Source: Reticulitermes speratus
Taxonomy: Eukaryota > Arthropoda > Insecta > Blattodea > Rhinotermitidae
Length of the DNA: 64,000 nucleotides
Direction: 5' to 3'
NCBI GenBank assembly: GCA_021186555.1
Contig: JAJKFL010000014.1
Location: forward strand, 27,916,033 to 27,980,032
Shown: positions 23,120 to 33,949 of the stretch, piece after piece
Layout: each line of letters starts with the position of its first letter
Position numbering within the stretch: the first letter of the stretch is position 1
The notes under the pieces: generated by a model
Database searches by the model: none
What the model saw: the letters and a program-made list of their open reading frames with translations, nothing else
What the model was told of the DNA's origin: nothing
Program-made: the position numbers and the translations under genes

Positions 23120-24715
23120 ACAACATAATATTTCTCTCTAATGGGAAGAGTGACATGAGCATGTAGGCTCTCCTTTACCCAACGCAGATGAAGTTTCTCC
23201 CTCTATTTTGTTGTATTACCACCAATTGTATGATTATTTGTCGTAATATAAATACATATAACGAAAGAGTGACTACTCGTATGTGCAAACAAAACACAAA
23301 GGAAATATATTTGGTTCTAGGACAGGAGAGACAGTTGTGTGAAGAGAGACCTTCATGTAATTATGGATATTGAATACGGATTATAATATACCGTGGGTCT
23401 ACTAATAATCACCCTAGTTGAAACAAGGATTATATAAGGATTTTGAAGGATTGCGGTCACTTTACGTAATCAAGACAGAAGTTGGATTATATTATTAAAA
23501 ACTTTCTTAAGGAATAGAATCAGAAAAATGTGGATTCAATTTAATGGGCTGCGTACATTTAGATTCCACTCAGGAGCCTTTAGTTTGTTGTAAAATTTTT
23601 TTAATACTATATCTAGAGAAAGTTCAGTTAAGTAGTGAGAAGGTAGGCTTAATTTTCATCTCCCATTTATTTATTCATATTGAAAATTACAGTATTATTC
23701 GGCTTTGTTTTGACCACGAATTTAGTTTTAAAATAATTGAAAAGAAGTAGATGTCAGAGGGAGAAACATGGAACCAACGAATGTCGTGTCCGACTGCAGA
23801 GTAATCAATCTTCCAAGTTCCTTCTTTGCTGTCTCGTCCTCCTCTTATTCTGCTTTCTTTTCTGACTTCTCTCTCCCCCCTGCATCTACCAACCGCAAGT
23901 TGTGTATTTCTGCTAAATCCCCTCCATCTCCGTCACTACAGATTACATGGGCAAAATGGCCGACATCTATCATTAACTGAATCAGCTCAATACACTGCTT
24001 TCGTTACATTGTCACTACCTTCTAATACTAGAGGTCTAGGATTTATCTTAGTAAACTGATTTTGTGAGGGTTAAAGGATTTTATATAGAAAACTGTTTGA
24101 GAACATTTTGCCGAGATTTTGGAATTAACTCAATGCACACTTTTCCCTTGAGAACAGAACAGTCTCAAGACTTTTCCTTTTCATTATCGTAATAAGCAGA
24201 ACCGCAAATCATACTGTAAACAAGCCATTCTATTTTGACGTCATTTAGTCCCTCCAGTTATTTTTCCCATCCAGCCCGACATCGGTTTTTCCCGAATCCT
24301 CGTTAACGTAGAATTAATCGCCGTCATCATTATAATTATCATTATCATCATCAAGTTCTTCAAAAGTTAGACCCTTCTTCAACATTTGAGCGGCTTTCTT
24401 TGGTTCTGCTTCCCATTTCCATATCCACACTACGATAGTGTTTACTGCACCCAACTGACAGATAAATTGCTCCATCTGGATTGAGCAGCAATGTTGCTAT
24501 TTGCTTCCAGTTCCAAACACTCAATTGAAGTCCCGCAGTCTTTGTTTCATCACATGGTCTTAGATACAGGTGAGGTCAAGATACAAACCTTCCATTGTTA
24601 ATTTGGGCCAATAAGAATGTAATGCAGTTTCGTCGTAGACAATCCATTTGGCTCGAAGCAATGTTCACGCTTACTCTGCAAAGCAAATAAATAAACAAAT
24701 TTTTTAGAAATAACA
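23120..24715. other. Unannotated stretch
   Basis: Nothing recognised. A short ATC/ATT run near 24,325-24,350; overlapping frames at 23768-24059 show a Ser/Pro-rich product with no motif. Confidence 0.5.
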
Positions 24716-24721
24716 GAAAAT

Positions 24722-24975
24722 TTGTGCCTTTGCACTTCATGGATGAATATGGGTGTGGAGGTAGATATCCATGCGTGTTCAACCTTAGCATTAAGTGTAG
24801 GTGGGTGGTCAGCCAAAGCGACCACAGTATCCATTGGACAGGAAGCTTGGTGGGCTGCACAAGTCCTCTGGGTTGTTTGGAGAAGAGAAAATCCCCTTCT
24901 TCAGCCTAGAATCGAACCACGATACCTCGGTTGACTAGATCGTAGCCTAGTTACTATCCCAGCTTACTTTATGAA
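24722..24975 (-). mobile_element. SINE-A, copy 4 (reverse orientation)
   Basis: Complement of AGAATCGAACCA (24,907-24,918) is a B box. The body has GGAAGCTTGGTGGGCTGC, GGAGAAGAGAAAATCC and ACCTTAGCATTAAGTGTAGG in the SINE-A order. Two open frames inside it arise from the repeat. Confidence 0.8.
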
Positions 24976-25069
24976 ACAGTAACAGTTACAGATAAATGGT
25001 TAGGCTTCCAGATGCCGCTATGAATGTACAGTTTGAGGTTTACACCTCGATCACTAAGTAGATTATTGC

Positions 25070-25226
25070 CTTCTGTGGTGACATTTTGTGCTCCGGCATA
25101 TGTGTACTGATGTTTCGGGAGGAGCTACTGCCTCAATCATGAGTGTAGATAATGATGTTTGAGACAAGGTTCCTCTGAAATGTCGACAGTTATGTACCAA
25201 AATATCCGACATCACATTTCAACAGA
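25070..25226. repeat. FB1 hairpin element, copy 6 (both arms)
   Basis: Left arm CTTCTGTGGTGACATTTTG, ACTGATGTTTCGGGAGG, GCTACTGCCTCAATCATGAG; right arm AAGGTTCCTCTGAAATGTCG and ATCCGACATCACATTTCAAC. Arms are inverted copies. Confidence 0.8.
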
Positions 25227-25513
25227 CATAATCGATAATATTTTTATAAATAAGGAAGAAATTTCGGAAAATAAAACTAGGATTAATAGCGGATCAGAAA
25301 AGTAAATAAACTTCACCTCAGATAAGTTTAAAACGTGTCTTAACTTACGTTTGAATTAACTTACATTTTTTCCTAAGCCACATGCAATTACAGGCAGTCG
25401 GATATTGTGTTAATATAGGAGACTGCGACAAAATTGATTCAGTTCATAGCAGTTAGGGTTTAAAGAAATCATCGTGATAGTACTCTCGTTGATGTTGATT
25501 TTAGAGATAAATG

Positions 25514-25735
25514 GACCGTGCCATGGCTCAGACAGTTAGTTTCCGGCCTTTAACCACATAGCACCGTCTTCAATCCCAGGCAAATCCATGTGGGATTAAT
25601 GGTGGACAAAGTGGCTCTGAGGCAAGTTTTACTCCGAGGTATTTCTTTCCCCTATCATTATCATTCAACCAATGGTTTATACTCGTTAATTAATCTATCA
25701 CCGACACTATACGATCTAGCAATTTTCAGCTTTTC
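25514..25735 (+). mobile_element. SINE-D, copy 1
   Basis: GGACCGTGCCATGGCTCAGA, then GTCTTCAATCCCAGG (degraded B box), CCATGTGGGATTAATGGTGG, ACAAAGT, CTCCGAGGTATTTC and a tail ACGATCTAGCAATTTTCAGC. The same words in the same order occur at 56.02-56.25 kb, which defines the family. Confidence 0.7.
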
Positions 25736-25739
25736 CAAG

Positions 25740-26455
25740 TAAAGTAACAAAAGGAAATTTAGTTGTACTCGGACAGAATTAATTTAAACGCGTGGTAGTG
25801 AACAGAACATATTGACAGAGTGCAGAAGTAGTAATGTCAACATCCAGTTTGAAATAGCTTACATCGTACGGACTAATTCATATCGCAAGCATTGCGTTAA
25901 GGCCATGGGATTCTTGTAGCCTATCCTTTCCTACAGAAGTAAAGGTAGGCAGGGCATTTTTCGGCAAAGCAAAAGCTCTCTCGCTTCGTTCTTTACAACG
26001 TTCCTAGACGAGATATATATATAGAAAAGTGGAATTCTTATTTATGTATAGGATAGCTACTCAAACAAATTTGTCTAAGGAAGGAGGTTTTTACTTGTAT
26101 TTAGGAGGTGTCTGGTTCGTATTTCGGCTGGGAAAGTTTCTAAACTTAGGATGTTTATGTTTTTTTTTTAGTTTTCTCAGGAAACTGCCAGGAAAATACG
26201 TTATATTAGACGATAGACGCTTCCTTTCACATCCTTTGAATTCATAATTTAGGCTTCCATAGTCTTGAGTTACTTATTGCATTCTTAAACCAGATAAGCA
26301 GTCATCTGTCTAGTGGCTCCACTGTAATTCTGTCACTGATTATTGTGATATAAAACCACGCTTGGAATATTAAACAGTTTATTTTGGATATTAAATTAAG
26401 ATCTACTAACAATAACTGTGGTTTATTAGGAAGGACGGTAACATATTTGCCCAGC
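25740..26455. other. Unannotated stretch
   Basis: Nothing recognised. Confidence 0.5.
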
Positions 26456-26459
26456 TCCT

Positions 26460-26830
26460 CTGAAGATAATCATCAAGCTGTCATTTGTATTCCTTATCCA
26501 GTGAACTTGGTCTCCACAGACTAGCGCCCCCCAGTCCAGCAACTGGTTTCATTTCAGTGCACTCCTCTGGAGCCCCTGTAGAATCTCTTCTGGGTCCACA
26601 TCTTGGTTGGTTGGTGAGACTCCCCCTGCACTTGAGGGTGGCTGCGTCATGCGCAATAATCCCACTTGATCCCTTAGTTACCCCGTCTTGTTTCCACAAT
26701 CTTCTCCTTCTCTCTCTACATTTCTCTATAAGCATCTGTCTCTTGCTCTCTAGGCAGCCATTTCCTGTCAGTTCATCCCCCACCTCCAACCTCCATCACG
26801 TGACGTCACAATGTTAATCCCATCCCCCCC
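26460..26830. other. GC-rich island with overlapping open frames on both strands
   Basis: Markedly more GC-rich than its surroundings. A 110-codon plus frame (26485-26817) and a 102-codon minus frame (26481-26789) overlap almost exactly. Neither shows a known motif; the minus product is Arg/Lys/Gly-rich. It could be a fragment of an unrecognised repeat or an exon; I cannot decide. Confidence 0.3.
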
Positions 26831-26839
26831 AGCTTCAGT

Positions 26840-27330
26840 TGCCCCGCCTATTACTACCGAGGCCTGTTTGTACGATAACATCCAGCATAATGTTATCTTG
26901 AGTAAATCCTACCCTTGCCTTTCAATTGGAATAATATTATTCATTGATCAAAGCGTGCTCCTGGAATCCAGAGCGCTCTTTAATACGTCACACTCATGTA
27001 ACATGAGAGCGGGCTTACATGATTTGTACACAATTCTGCATCTAGTAGTGTGTTTGTATCCTCATTAGGAAACTGGGTTGGGGACGATATGAAATTATTG
27101 CTAAATGAAATACAAGTGACGAATTTTAGAGGTAAATGTCGAGTAAAATTCAAAATTATAGGAGGGGTTTTATAAATTATTTTGAGTATGACATAATTTC
27201 TTAAGAAGATGACCCTGGTATAAGAGTAAGATAGGCGAGTATCAATAGAAACGTGGAGAAATATAAAAAAATAATTTAAGGAAGTGCCAGTGTTAATATT
27301 TTATGATGGCAGTTACGTTACTTTTCTTTG
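26840..27330. other. Unannotated stretch
   Basis: Nothing recognised. Confidence 0.5.
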
Positions 27331-27339
27331 AAAATGGAA

Positions 27340-27565
27340 CTTGGGTTAAGATTAACAGATGTGAGTAAAATTCAAGCGGCAGAAATTCAAATTTTTGGAA
27401 GTGCCAACCGACGCAAAAGAGTAGACAAAATCTAATGTTTAGACTTATGTGGAAGAAACCAAAAAATATCCGTCAAATGAGACAAACGAAACAAAATCAG
27501 CCCACTACAACATAATGAAAAGAAGCAGACCCAGAAAACATGGTATCTGATTTAGAAATAAAATG
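27340..27565 (+). pseudogene. Possible degenerate C-terminus of another LINE ORF2
   Basis: Near 27,372-27,425 the plus strand reads KIQAAEIQIFGSANRRKRVD, close to the KIQAAExxFLRS segment found after the RT domain in some insect LINEs. A degraded KRSRPRKH-like block follows near 27,515-27,545 at a plausible distance. Stops and frame changes lie between. It sits just upstream of a LINE-2fam fragment, so the two may be nested. Weak support, no RT motif. Confidence 0.35.
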
Positions 27566-27699
27566 GATATTGACTTACAGGGAGATGTCCATGAAGCCGG
27601 AGAAAAGTAAGAATAGGAGTTATGATGGAAAACAGCGATAGGGTTAGTATCTTCCTAGTTTATTCAAATTGAGAACAACAACGACGAACACAGCCTGTA

Positions 27700-27958
27700 T
27701 AATAAGAAGGAAGGCTAACTGGATTGTTCACATCTTGCGTAGGAACTGCCTTCTAAAACACGTTATTGGAGGAAAGATAGGGAGAAAGATAGAAGTAACG
27801 GGAAGCTGAGGAGGAAGACGTAAGCAGCTATTGGATGACCTTAAGGAAAAGAGAGGATATTGGAAATTAAAAGGGGAAACACTAGATCGCATTCTGTGGA
27901 GAACTCGCTTTCGGAGAGGCTATGGACTTGTCGTAAGACAGACTACAGAATGAATGAT
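27700..27958 (+). pseudogene. LINE-2fam ORF2 C-terminal end, copy 2
   Basis: Translated across one stop, it reads RKANWIVHILRRNCLLKHVI, then GGKIGRKIEVTGS, a TGA stop at about 27,808 where the 14.5-kb copy has an Arg codon, RRRKQLLDDLKEKRGYW, KLKGETLDRILWRTRFRRGY and a QTTE-stop ending at about 27,952. It aligns nearly base for base with 14.40-14.63 kb. The region belongs to the extreme C-terminus of a LINE ORF2 and has no enzymatic motif of its own. No (GAAT)n run follows beyond GAATGAATGA, so the tail is short. Dead, 5'-truncated. Confidence 0.85.
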
Positions 27959-27964
27959 ATGCTT

Positions 27965-28130
27965 ATATTAATAGGAAGAGGGCATTATTATTGTTGCATG
28001 ATATTTAGAAATCATACATGTGAAAATTTCACAGAACTTGCCTAAGGTATTGCTCAGGACATAGTTATTTTTATATACCTTTTTTTTATCTTTGCCAACA
28101 GTCTTCTTCCACCTTTAAATTAAACACTCA
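27965..28130. other. Unannotated spacer
   Basis: Nothing recognised. Confidence 0.5.
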
Positions 28131-28133
28131 CTG

Positions 28134-28640
28134 AAAGTTGCCCACCTTCTTGTGCAGCCGCCGGCGCACGGCGTTCTGCAGTGCCTTGTCATTCGCTCAG
28201 TGCTATCCTCGCAGGCTCTCTTTCAAAGAAACCAAAGAGGGAACATCTCAAGTTGCGAGTTCAGTACTGTAGCGTGGGTGCGGCAGCACTCAATCCAAAC
28301 CTTATGAAGGCTTCTGTGGTACGCAGATATGTGTGGCCAAGCGTTGCCGCGGAGGAGCAACATCTCTGACATTTTTTTTGTGGAACAAACCTGACCAAGA
28401 CGAGTATGCCTACTTCTTAGTGTTTCAGTGTAGGGGTCATGGTTCACTGTTTTCCCCGTAGACGGAAAATTCATAAGAATGCCTCTGTCATCGCAAAAGA
28501 CTAGCCGGATTTTTCCTGCTGACGGCGCACGCTCGAATTTCTTCTTTCGTGGGTATGTCTTGTGGCGCTGTTCCCTCGATTGTTGTTTGGATTGGGTCAG
28601 AAATATTGGACCTAGTTTTAATGTTTCAAGGAAATTTGCG
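28134..28640 (-). pseudogene. Inactive mariner-family transposase fragment
   Basis: Mariner transposase cuts and pastes its element through a D,D34D catalytic core. The minus-strand open frame 28717-28223 (164 codons) contains the core blocks: RKKKFERAPSAGKI (residues 57-70, normally KKFK...PSAGKVM), LVFCDDRGILMNF (72-84, normally FWDxxGxxxxDF) and GKTVNHDPYTETLRSRHTRL (88-107). Next come KKMSEMLLLRGNAWPHISA (114-132, normally HDNARPH) and a degraded YSPDLAPSDFHLF block near 145-160. After a frameshift near 28,225 the C-terminal part SLKESLRG...ANDKALQNAV and HKKVGNF continues to about 28,134 with two stops. The second catalytic Asp (HDN) is Gly (residue 124) and the third Asp region is lost, so it cannot be active. 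The N-terminal DNA-binding domain and the terminal inverted repeats were not found. Confidence 0.88.
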
Positions 28641-28644
28641 AAAG

Positions 28645-29070
28645 GAAGCTGTATCATATCCATGGAAACGAACATTGGCGTGCATCTGTTAGCATTTGTG
28701 GCAATCAAGGAGAACACAGATTGAAATAGACAAGCACTTTAGTAATTGCCACTACGCTGCCTTTGCTCATTAACAGGGTCGAGCATAATTTATGATCGCC
28801 TCATATCAGTTCATCAACCTGGCGGATGTTGTTGGGCATTACTACAGCGCAAGGGCCTTTCTCTTTGATTGCTTCCCGTAAATAAACATATGACTTTAAA
28901 GGCGAATAACTCATTTATTATTTGGGAGAAACGGGTTTTAAATGTAGACCCGAGGATACGGTATTTTTACAGCATTTTCTTTCTTTTTCTGAGTCTTGTG
29001 GGTAAGTGTTCGATAACTATCTAAACAGGCTTTACCGCTTTCTTCCACATCCCTTCCAATACACTATTTA
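28645..29070. other. Unannotated stretch
   Basis: Might include the degraded N-terminal half of the mariner element, but no motif is readable. Confidence 0.4.
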
Positions 29071-29077
29071 CTTTTTC

Positions 29078-29337
29078 AATGGCACGACAGCCCCTTGGGG
29101 GCCTAGGCCGCCTCATTTTTCGAGGCTTCACGATCACACGTTTTTAGACACACCACACTCGGTAGGACTCCTCTGGACTAGTGACAATCTCGTCGCAAGA
29201 CCTCTACGTACCTGACAACACACAACACTCACAAGAGACAGACATCCATGCCCCCGGTAGGATTCGAACCCACAATCCTAGTAAGCGAGCGGCCGCAGAC
29301 CCACGCCTTAGACCGCACGGCCACTGGGATCGGCATA
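29078..29337 (-). mobile_element. SINE-B, copy 1 (complete, reverse orientation)
   Basis: On the minus strand the head reads GTGGCCGTGCGGTCTAAGG, like a class II (Leu/Ser-type) tRNA, followed by a B box GGGTTCGAATCC (complement of 29,260-29,271). The body includes the complements of AGGACTCCTCTGGAC and GACCTCTACGTACCTGACAA. The tail is the complement of GGCCGCCTCATTTTTCGAGG. Copies at 49.4 and 52.1 kb share these blocks. Confidence 0.85.
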
Positions 29338-29414
29338 CAGTATTTACAGTCTCCCAAATATTCACTGTGATATGGCCTCCTACTACATGGAGAATTGTTG
29401 TTCTTGGAAGCTTA

Positions 29415-29513
29415 TTGGCACTAAGGTATACAAGAAATTCCCCACCTTTTATGGAATCTGAAATTTAATTTTTATATTAACAAAAGCGCCCTGCTTTTCC
29501 CTATCCAGAACTA
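29415..29513 (-). mobile_element. Orphan LINE-1fam 3' tail, degenerate
   Basis: AAGAAATTCCCCACCTTTTA then TGGAATCTGAAATTTAAT and GCGCCCTGCTTTTCCCTATC are the complement of the ORF2 end and 3' UTR seen at 870-965, with indels. No coding part survives. Confidence 0.75.
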
Positions 29514-29519
29514 TGTAAA

Positions 29520-30290
29520 TTTAGTCATATTTTTCCCATTTAATTTGTATAAGACTCAGTACAAAATTACTTTTCTATTTACACCTCGTCTTTCATATTT
29601 CTTTTCTTCTTGTCCACAGACAAATATTTCGTAAGCATCTTAGCAATTAAAGCAAAAAAATAAACATCTTTGGGAAATAACCCCTAACTGTCTGTAATTT
29701 ACCTGCTGCATGCTTCGGCCTCTCCTGGGCCATTATCAAGAAGTGTCAATCGCAAGGAGATACTACAAAGATAATTTATACTCCTTGATAATGTCCTATG
29801 CGGGGCCAAAATTTATTGAAGGTGTGGCTTGTAAACAGTTAGTGGTTATTTCCCACAACAGTGTATTTGTTTGTTTCATTACTAAGATTAGATAAAAATA
29901 CACGGTGATGTGCAACACTGTAAGAAACCATGTAAGCACTTCTCGTTTGTAAAGTGCGTGCTCTGTGCGCCGCTTATATCATCCTCCATGACCTGCTTAC
30001 CCTTATAGTAATTACACTTCATTTTGTGAATGAAATGTGAAGGAGACCTAGGCCCATCATGCCGAGGAAGCCGCTGAATTCAGAGCGAAACCTAATGGGA
30101 TAGAAGATAAGGGTAAAGAAGGAGCAACTGTAGGTTGTCTTAAACATAATATTATACACCTTGTATGTAGGCCTATATTGATTGTCATATTTAACAGCAA
30201 AACATAAATAAAAGCGAAGAGTAACGCAGTGTGTGTTATATAATTTAAACCATTATATTGCATTTATGTATAGCTGAAAATTTAAATGAG
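29520..30290. other. Unannotated stretch
   Basis: Nothing recognised; one TAGGCCTA palindrome at 30,168. Confidence 0.5.
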
Positions 30291-30295
30291 ATAAT

Positions 30296-30555
30296 GCGCG
30301 GCTTGTTTTCGTGAGGTGCCTGGCTCGAATTTTGGCCGGGACGCAGACTATACTGACTGAAGGGTTTTGACATTTTATTCGGTCCCTCCAGGGAAATTTA
30401 GGATAGTACCTTAATTTATGCCATGAACAACTTTTTTTTCACATAATTTCCAATATTATTTCATTATTTTCATTTTTCGCTCTCATCCAACCATTTGACG
30501 CTGTATAGTCTGAGTTACCAACAGCGAAACGATTTATTTCACTTTCTTAGTGAAA
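30296..30555 (+). mobile_element. SINE-C, copy 3
   Basis: Degraded B box GGCTCGAATTT (30,322-30,332) with GGCCGGGACGCAG after it, then TCCCTCCAGGGAAATTTAGG and the family tail ATTTGACGCTGTATAGTCTG. The CTGATCTTG-type A box is not clear. Confidence 0.6.
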
Positions 30556-30559
30556 GAAG

Positions 30560-31445
30560 AGAATGCTTGCAAATGCTTCAGGAAGCATGGCGGGAGAGAA
30601 GATGAGATGTGAGAAATAGTTATTATTTAATGTTTGCACTTAACCGCAAATGAAATAAAAGAAAAATAAGAGAAAAATACAACTGTGTGTAATATAAAGA
30701 ATTAGGTTATATTCGATGTTCTTGCAACTTTAAACACGATAACTTAAGTTAAATCTGCGAGTCTTATTCCCATTAGTTAAAAAGCACGTAAAACTAACAC
30801 TTACGCTGTGTTCGGACTATCCAGAGCACGTTGGATTCCCATCTGGCTTAGAGTTGGCTGACTGAACACTAGGCCTGGTCTCAACTGTTAGCATAGGGTC
30901 TGCATGCGTAAATATTACGTACGGCTGGATTTTCCAATCGGCGCGGTACATGTATAAGTCCCACTCAAACAATATCGCACATGACAGGTTTTCATCAATC
31001 AAACCTGATTCCAATCGAGGCACAAGCACACATATCACATAATATAGTGCACAAATACGTAATCACATGAGAGTGACATGTGACAGCAATGTGCCGCATA
31101 TTGAAGGCTTTTTTTTTTTTCAACCCGTTCTTTTGGCTACTTCCGCCAAACGAAACGAAATTAAATGAAATTACACTCACACCAGCGCTGTTAACACTGT
31201 GCAATATGGCATATTGCAACCGCTCCAAGCTGCTGCGTTTACTGTTTAATTGTATTTGTGCAGCAATTACAACCTTATGGTTTGTTCTGCTGCCTTATGT
31301 TTAAGGCCGTAGTTCAATGACGCAATATACTAACGTCGGCAAATACAAGGAATGCAATTTTTTGTGTTGTCCTGACCGTACTAATGTATAGGTCATTAAG
31401 AATCAGAATTTACAGCAAAAGAGTGAATTTTTACGGGGAAGTGAA
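30560..31445. other. Unannotated stretch
   Basis: Nothing recognised. A run of T/A at 31,110-31,121. Confidence 0.5.
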
Positions 31446-31451
31446 AGTATA

Positions 31452-31610
31452 GCTCCACGCATTTTTAATATCGACACTAGGTGGAGGTAAATAATAAGCT
31501 TCAAGCTTCGTCCCCATTATCCCATTCATCCAGGGATATTTGCGTCGTGAGGAAGAGAATATATCTCTTTCTACTGAGTATCGATCCCCTATTTTCTTCT
31601 CGGTATCCTG
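31452..31610 (-). mobile_element. SINE-A, copy 5 (degenerate, shortened)
   Basis: CGACACTAGGTGGAGGTAAA, GAAGAGAATATATCTCTTTC and the degraded B box GAGTATCGATCCCC keep SINE-A order with a large internal deletion. The 161-codon minus frame (31916-31431) runs through it and is therefore not a gene. Confidence 0.55.
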
Positions 31611-31614
31611 AATA

Positions 31615-32899
31615 TGCTTTTCCGGCTTATAATAATACTCAGATGAGAAGAAGAAAATATGGATAATAAAGCAGGAATAGCGAAAGATGTAGGGTGACGT
31701 TGAGGGAAATAAACGAACTGAACAAAAGAAAGGAGGATGGAAGCTTAAAGGAAACTTCAGTAAGCACGAGAAAGAAGGAACGTTGACCAAGGGAAATAAT
31801 AAGACAGCAGAAATGAATAAGTTAAAAATGAACAGCCAAAAGATGTAATGTAAGGGAATAGAGAACGAGTAGCAGAAATGTGGCGTATATATAAGGGAGG
31901 ACGAAAAACCGCACACAAATTGGAAAATAGAACGTTACTGAGAGGCAAAGGAAATAAAGAGGAAAACTCACAAATTTTATGTGCGGTTTATTTAACTGCG
32001 CTGTCAGTTTGTGGTCATTCTAGACCGGTACTAAATAGAGGTGTGTGGTCAGTGTCACGTTCCGTCCACTCCCCCTTCTTTCCTACAGGGGAAATTCGGC
32101 ATCGAAAATTGGACAAACACACGATTATGCTGAAAACAAAGGAACTAATGTTTTCAAAATTTCAGAATCAAGGGTCATGGTCCTAAAGGGATGAGTTAAA
32201 TCAGATCAAACCTACGATGAATCAGTAATGCTTCACGGTATTATTCATGACCATAATTTATTCTAATTTACAAATTTATACAATCTATTCGATCCATTTA
32301 TTCCAGTTATTATAAATTTCAATTCTATTTCCCCCACATCAGAAAGCCAATATCCTGCAAATTACTAGTGTGGAGCGTCAGTAACTCTGATCTGCTTGAT
32401 GAAAGATCGGTCAACGTGCCTCAGATGTAGAGGAAGGGGATAAGGGATTTTCGAACACATTCAAATTCAATCATACTGGCCGACCAACCATCGCCTTTCT
32501 TCCCGAGAGACTTTTCTAGCTAAAGAAAGCTTTGCAAACAGCAAAAGGAAAAGGAAAGGGAGATGAAGTGGAAACAAAAAAGGTGTAAGTCACAAGCCAA
32601 ATTATGTATCTATAATAATATCAGCGAGATGTAGAGTACTTTGTGGTAAAGACGAACTGAAGAGGAAGTGTAAGCTACTGTCCGTGACCAGCGTAAGGTA
32701 TTATTTTATCTGGATGGAATTACGTAAAGCAGGAAGCCTCATTTAGTATAGTTGTGTTAGAGAAATCTGGCCAAAGAGTAATAATTTGGACGCGTTCGGG
32801 AAGCACCGTTTCGAAATTTGAAAGACATATCGACTAAGCTGGCTGATGCTTTCGTGAATCTCGTCAGACCCACCAGCCAAATGCTGAGATAGTGCCTTA
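31615..32899. other. Unannotated stretch
   Basis: Nothing recognised; purine-rich on the plus strand at 31,640-31,960. Confidence 0.5.
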
Positions 32900-32907
32900 A
32901 TCTAGAC

Positions 32908-33475
32908 CAGTGGTATTCAGCCTGGGGTACGCGTACCCCCGGGGGTAAGCGAAGACATCTTAGGGGGTACGTAAAATTAAAAAAAAAATTATTTCATGAT
33001 AAACACTGAATAATCAGGACCAGATTTAGGGTTAGCCACAAGAGACCCGGACGTAAGGACATGCGATTCTTATCTGAGAGGCTAGTTTCATTTTATCCCA
33101 CATTGTGCATTGGAACGTGACTGAACACTATTGGGCGGGATTAACGTTTTCCCTAATACTGTTTTTCACTTCTTTTAACCATGCAATGAACCTACTTCAA
33201 AATACTGTTTGGACAATAAACAAACAGACGCACTCCTTCATATTACCTTGTTCTTTGACAATTGCCGCTGCCATTATTTAATAGCTTGATTCTCCATTTT
33301 TTCTTTTAAAACTTATTATTTAATACATTATTTTGGATGTAATTTATTTAATTTATTTTAGATGTAGATTATAGACTGTGTATAACTTGAATTATGCACC
33401 AACAACTTTGGGGGTACAAAGTTGAAGAGAAATTATATCTGGGGGTACGCGAACAAAAAAGTTTGAATACCACTG
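32908..33475. mobile_element. hAT-type MITE (568 bp)
   Basis: Starts CAGTGGTATTCAGCC and ends TTTGAATACCACTG, an inverted terminal pair of 12 bases. Just inside both ends lie GGGGGTAC(GCG) motifs (GGGGTACGCGTACCCCCGGG at the left). Flanks are ATCTAGAC (32,900-32,907) and ATCTACTA (33,476-33,483), a decayed 8-bp duplication. CAG-initial ends and 8-bp duplications are the hAT signature. No transposase remains. Confidence 0.82.
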
Positions 33476-33483
33476 ATCTACTA

Positions 33484-33730
33484 CGTAGACCACAAACGCA
33501 TCGTTCCACATGTTTAGAATGCAGAATTCCATGTTTTCAGTTATTCGACGCTGTATATACTCGTCGTAAAAGAAGCAAAAAAATACAAATACGAAATGTG
33601 GCCAGGGTCCGGGACCTCCACAACAGAAAGCGGGGGTGTTAGGCACTCCAGAGCGATGTGGCCACTGGTGTAAGTAAACGTCTCGGTTGGTCTTAACACA
33701 GGGCGTGATATCAGGGTTCCACCGCGGTGC
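33484..33730. other. Spacer between MITE and hairpin element
   Basis: Frames of 63-117 codons on the minus strand have no motif. Confidence 0.4.
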
Positions 33731-33733
33731 AAA

Positions 33734-33943
33734 TGAGATCTTCACTCTCCTGAGATGTTACGCAGCGTAGATTTGTAGTCAGTTGCCGACGTTTCGGGGC
33801 AAATAATCGGCCACATCTTCAAGGATCAAGCAGTCCAAGAAAAATGCTTGACCATCGAAGATGGGACCGGTAGATTGTCCCGAAAGGTCGGTAACTAACT
33901 ATCAATCTACGCTGCGTAACATCCCAGAAGAGCGAAGATCTCA
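33734..33943. repeat. FB1-related hairpin element, copy 7 (210 bp, best-preserved ends)
   Basis: Terminal arms of about 38 bases are inverted with three mismatches: left GAGATGTTACGCAGCGTAG and right CTACGCTGCGTAACATC. Next inside lie TTGCCGACGTTTCGGGGC and its counterpart CCGAAAGGTCGGTAAC, then CCACATCTTCAAGG and CCATCGAAGATGGG near the loop. The layout is that of FB1, but the terminal words differ (TTACGCAGCGTAG instead of TGACGCCGTGTAG), so it is a subfamily. Confidence 0.9.
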
Positions 33944-33949
33944 ACATTT

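Noticed and set aside
28223..28717. 164-codon minus-strand frame as a host gene
   Set aside because: Its blocks are those of a mariner transposase, with a catalytic residue lost and a broken C-terminus; annotated as a pseudogene instead.
31431..31916. 161-codon minus-strand frame rich in Phe, Ser and Tyr
   Set aside because: It reads through a degenerate SINE-A copy and a purine-rich tract; composition explains its length and no motif is present.
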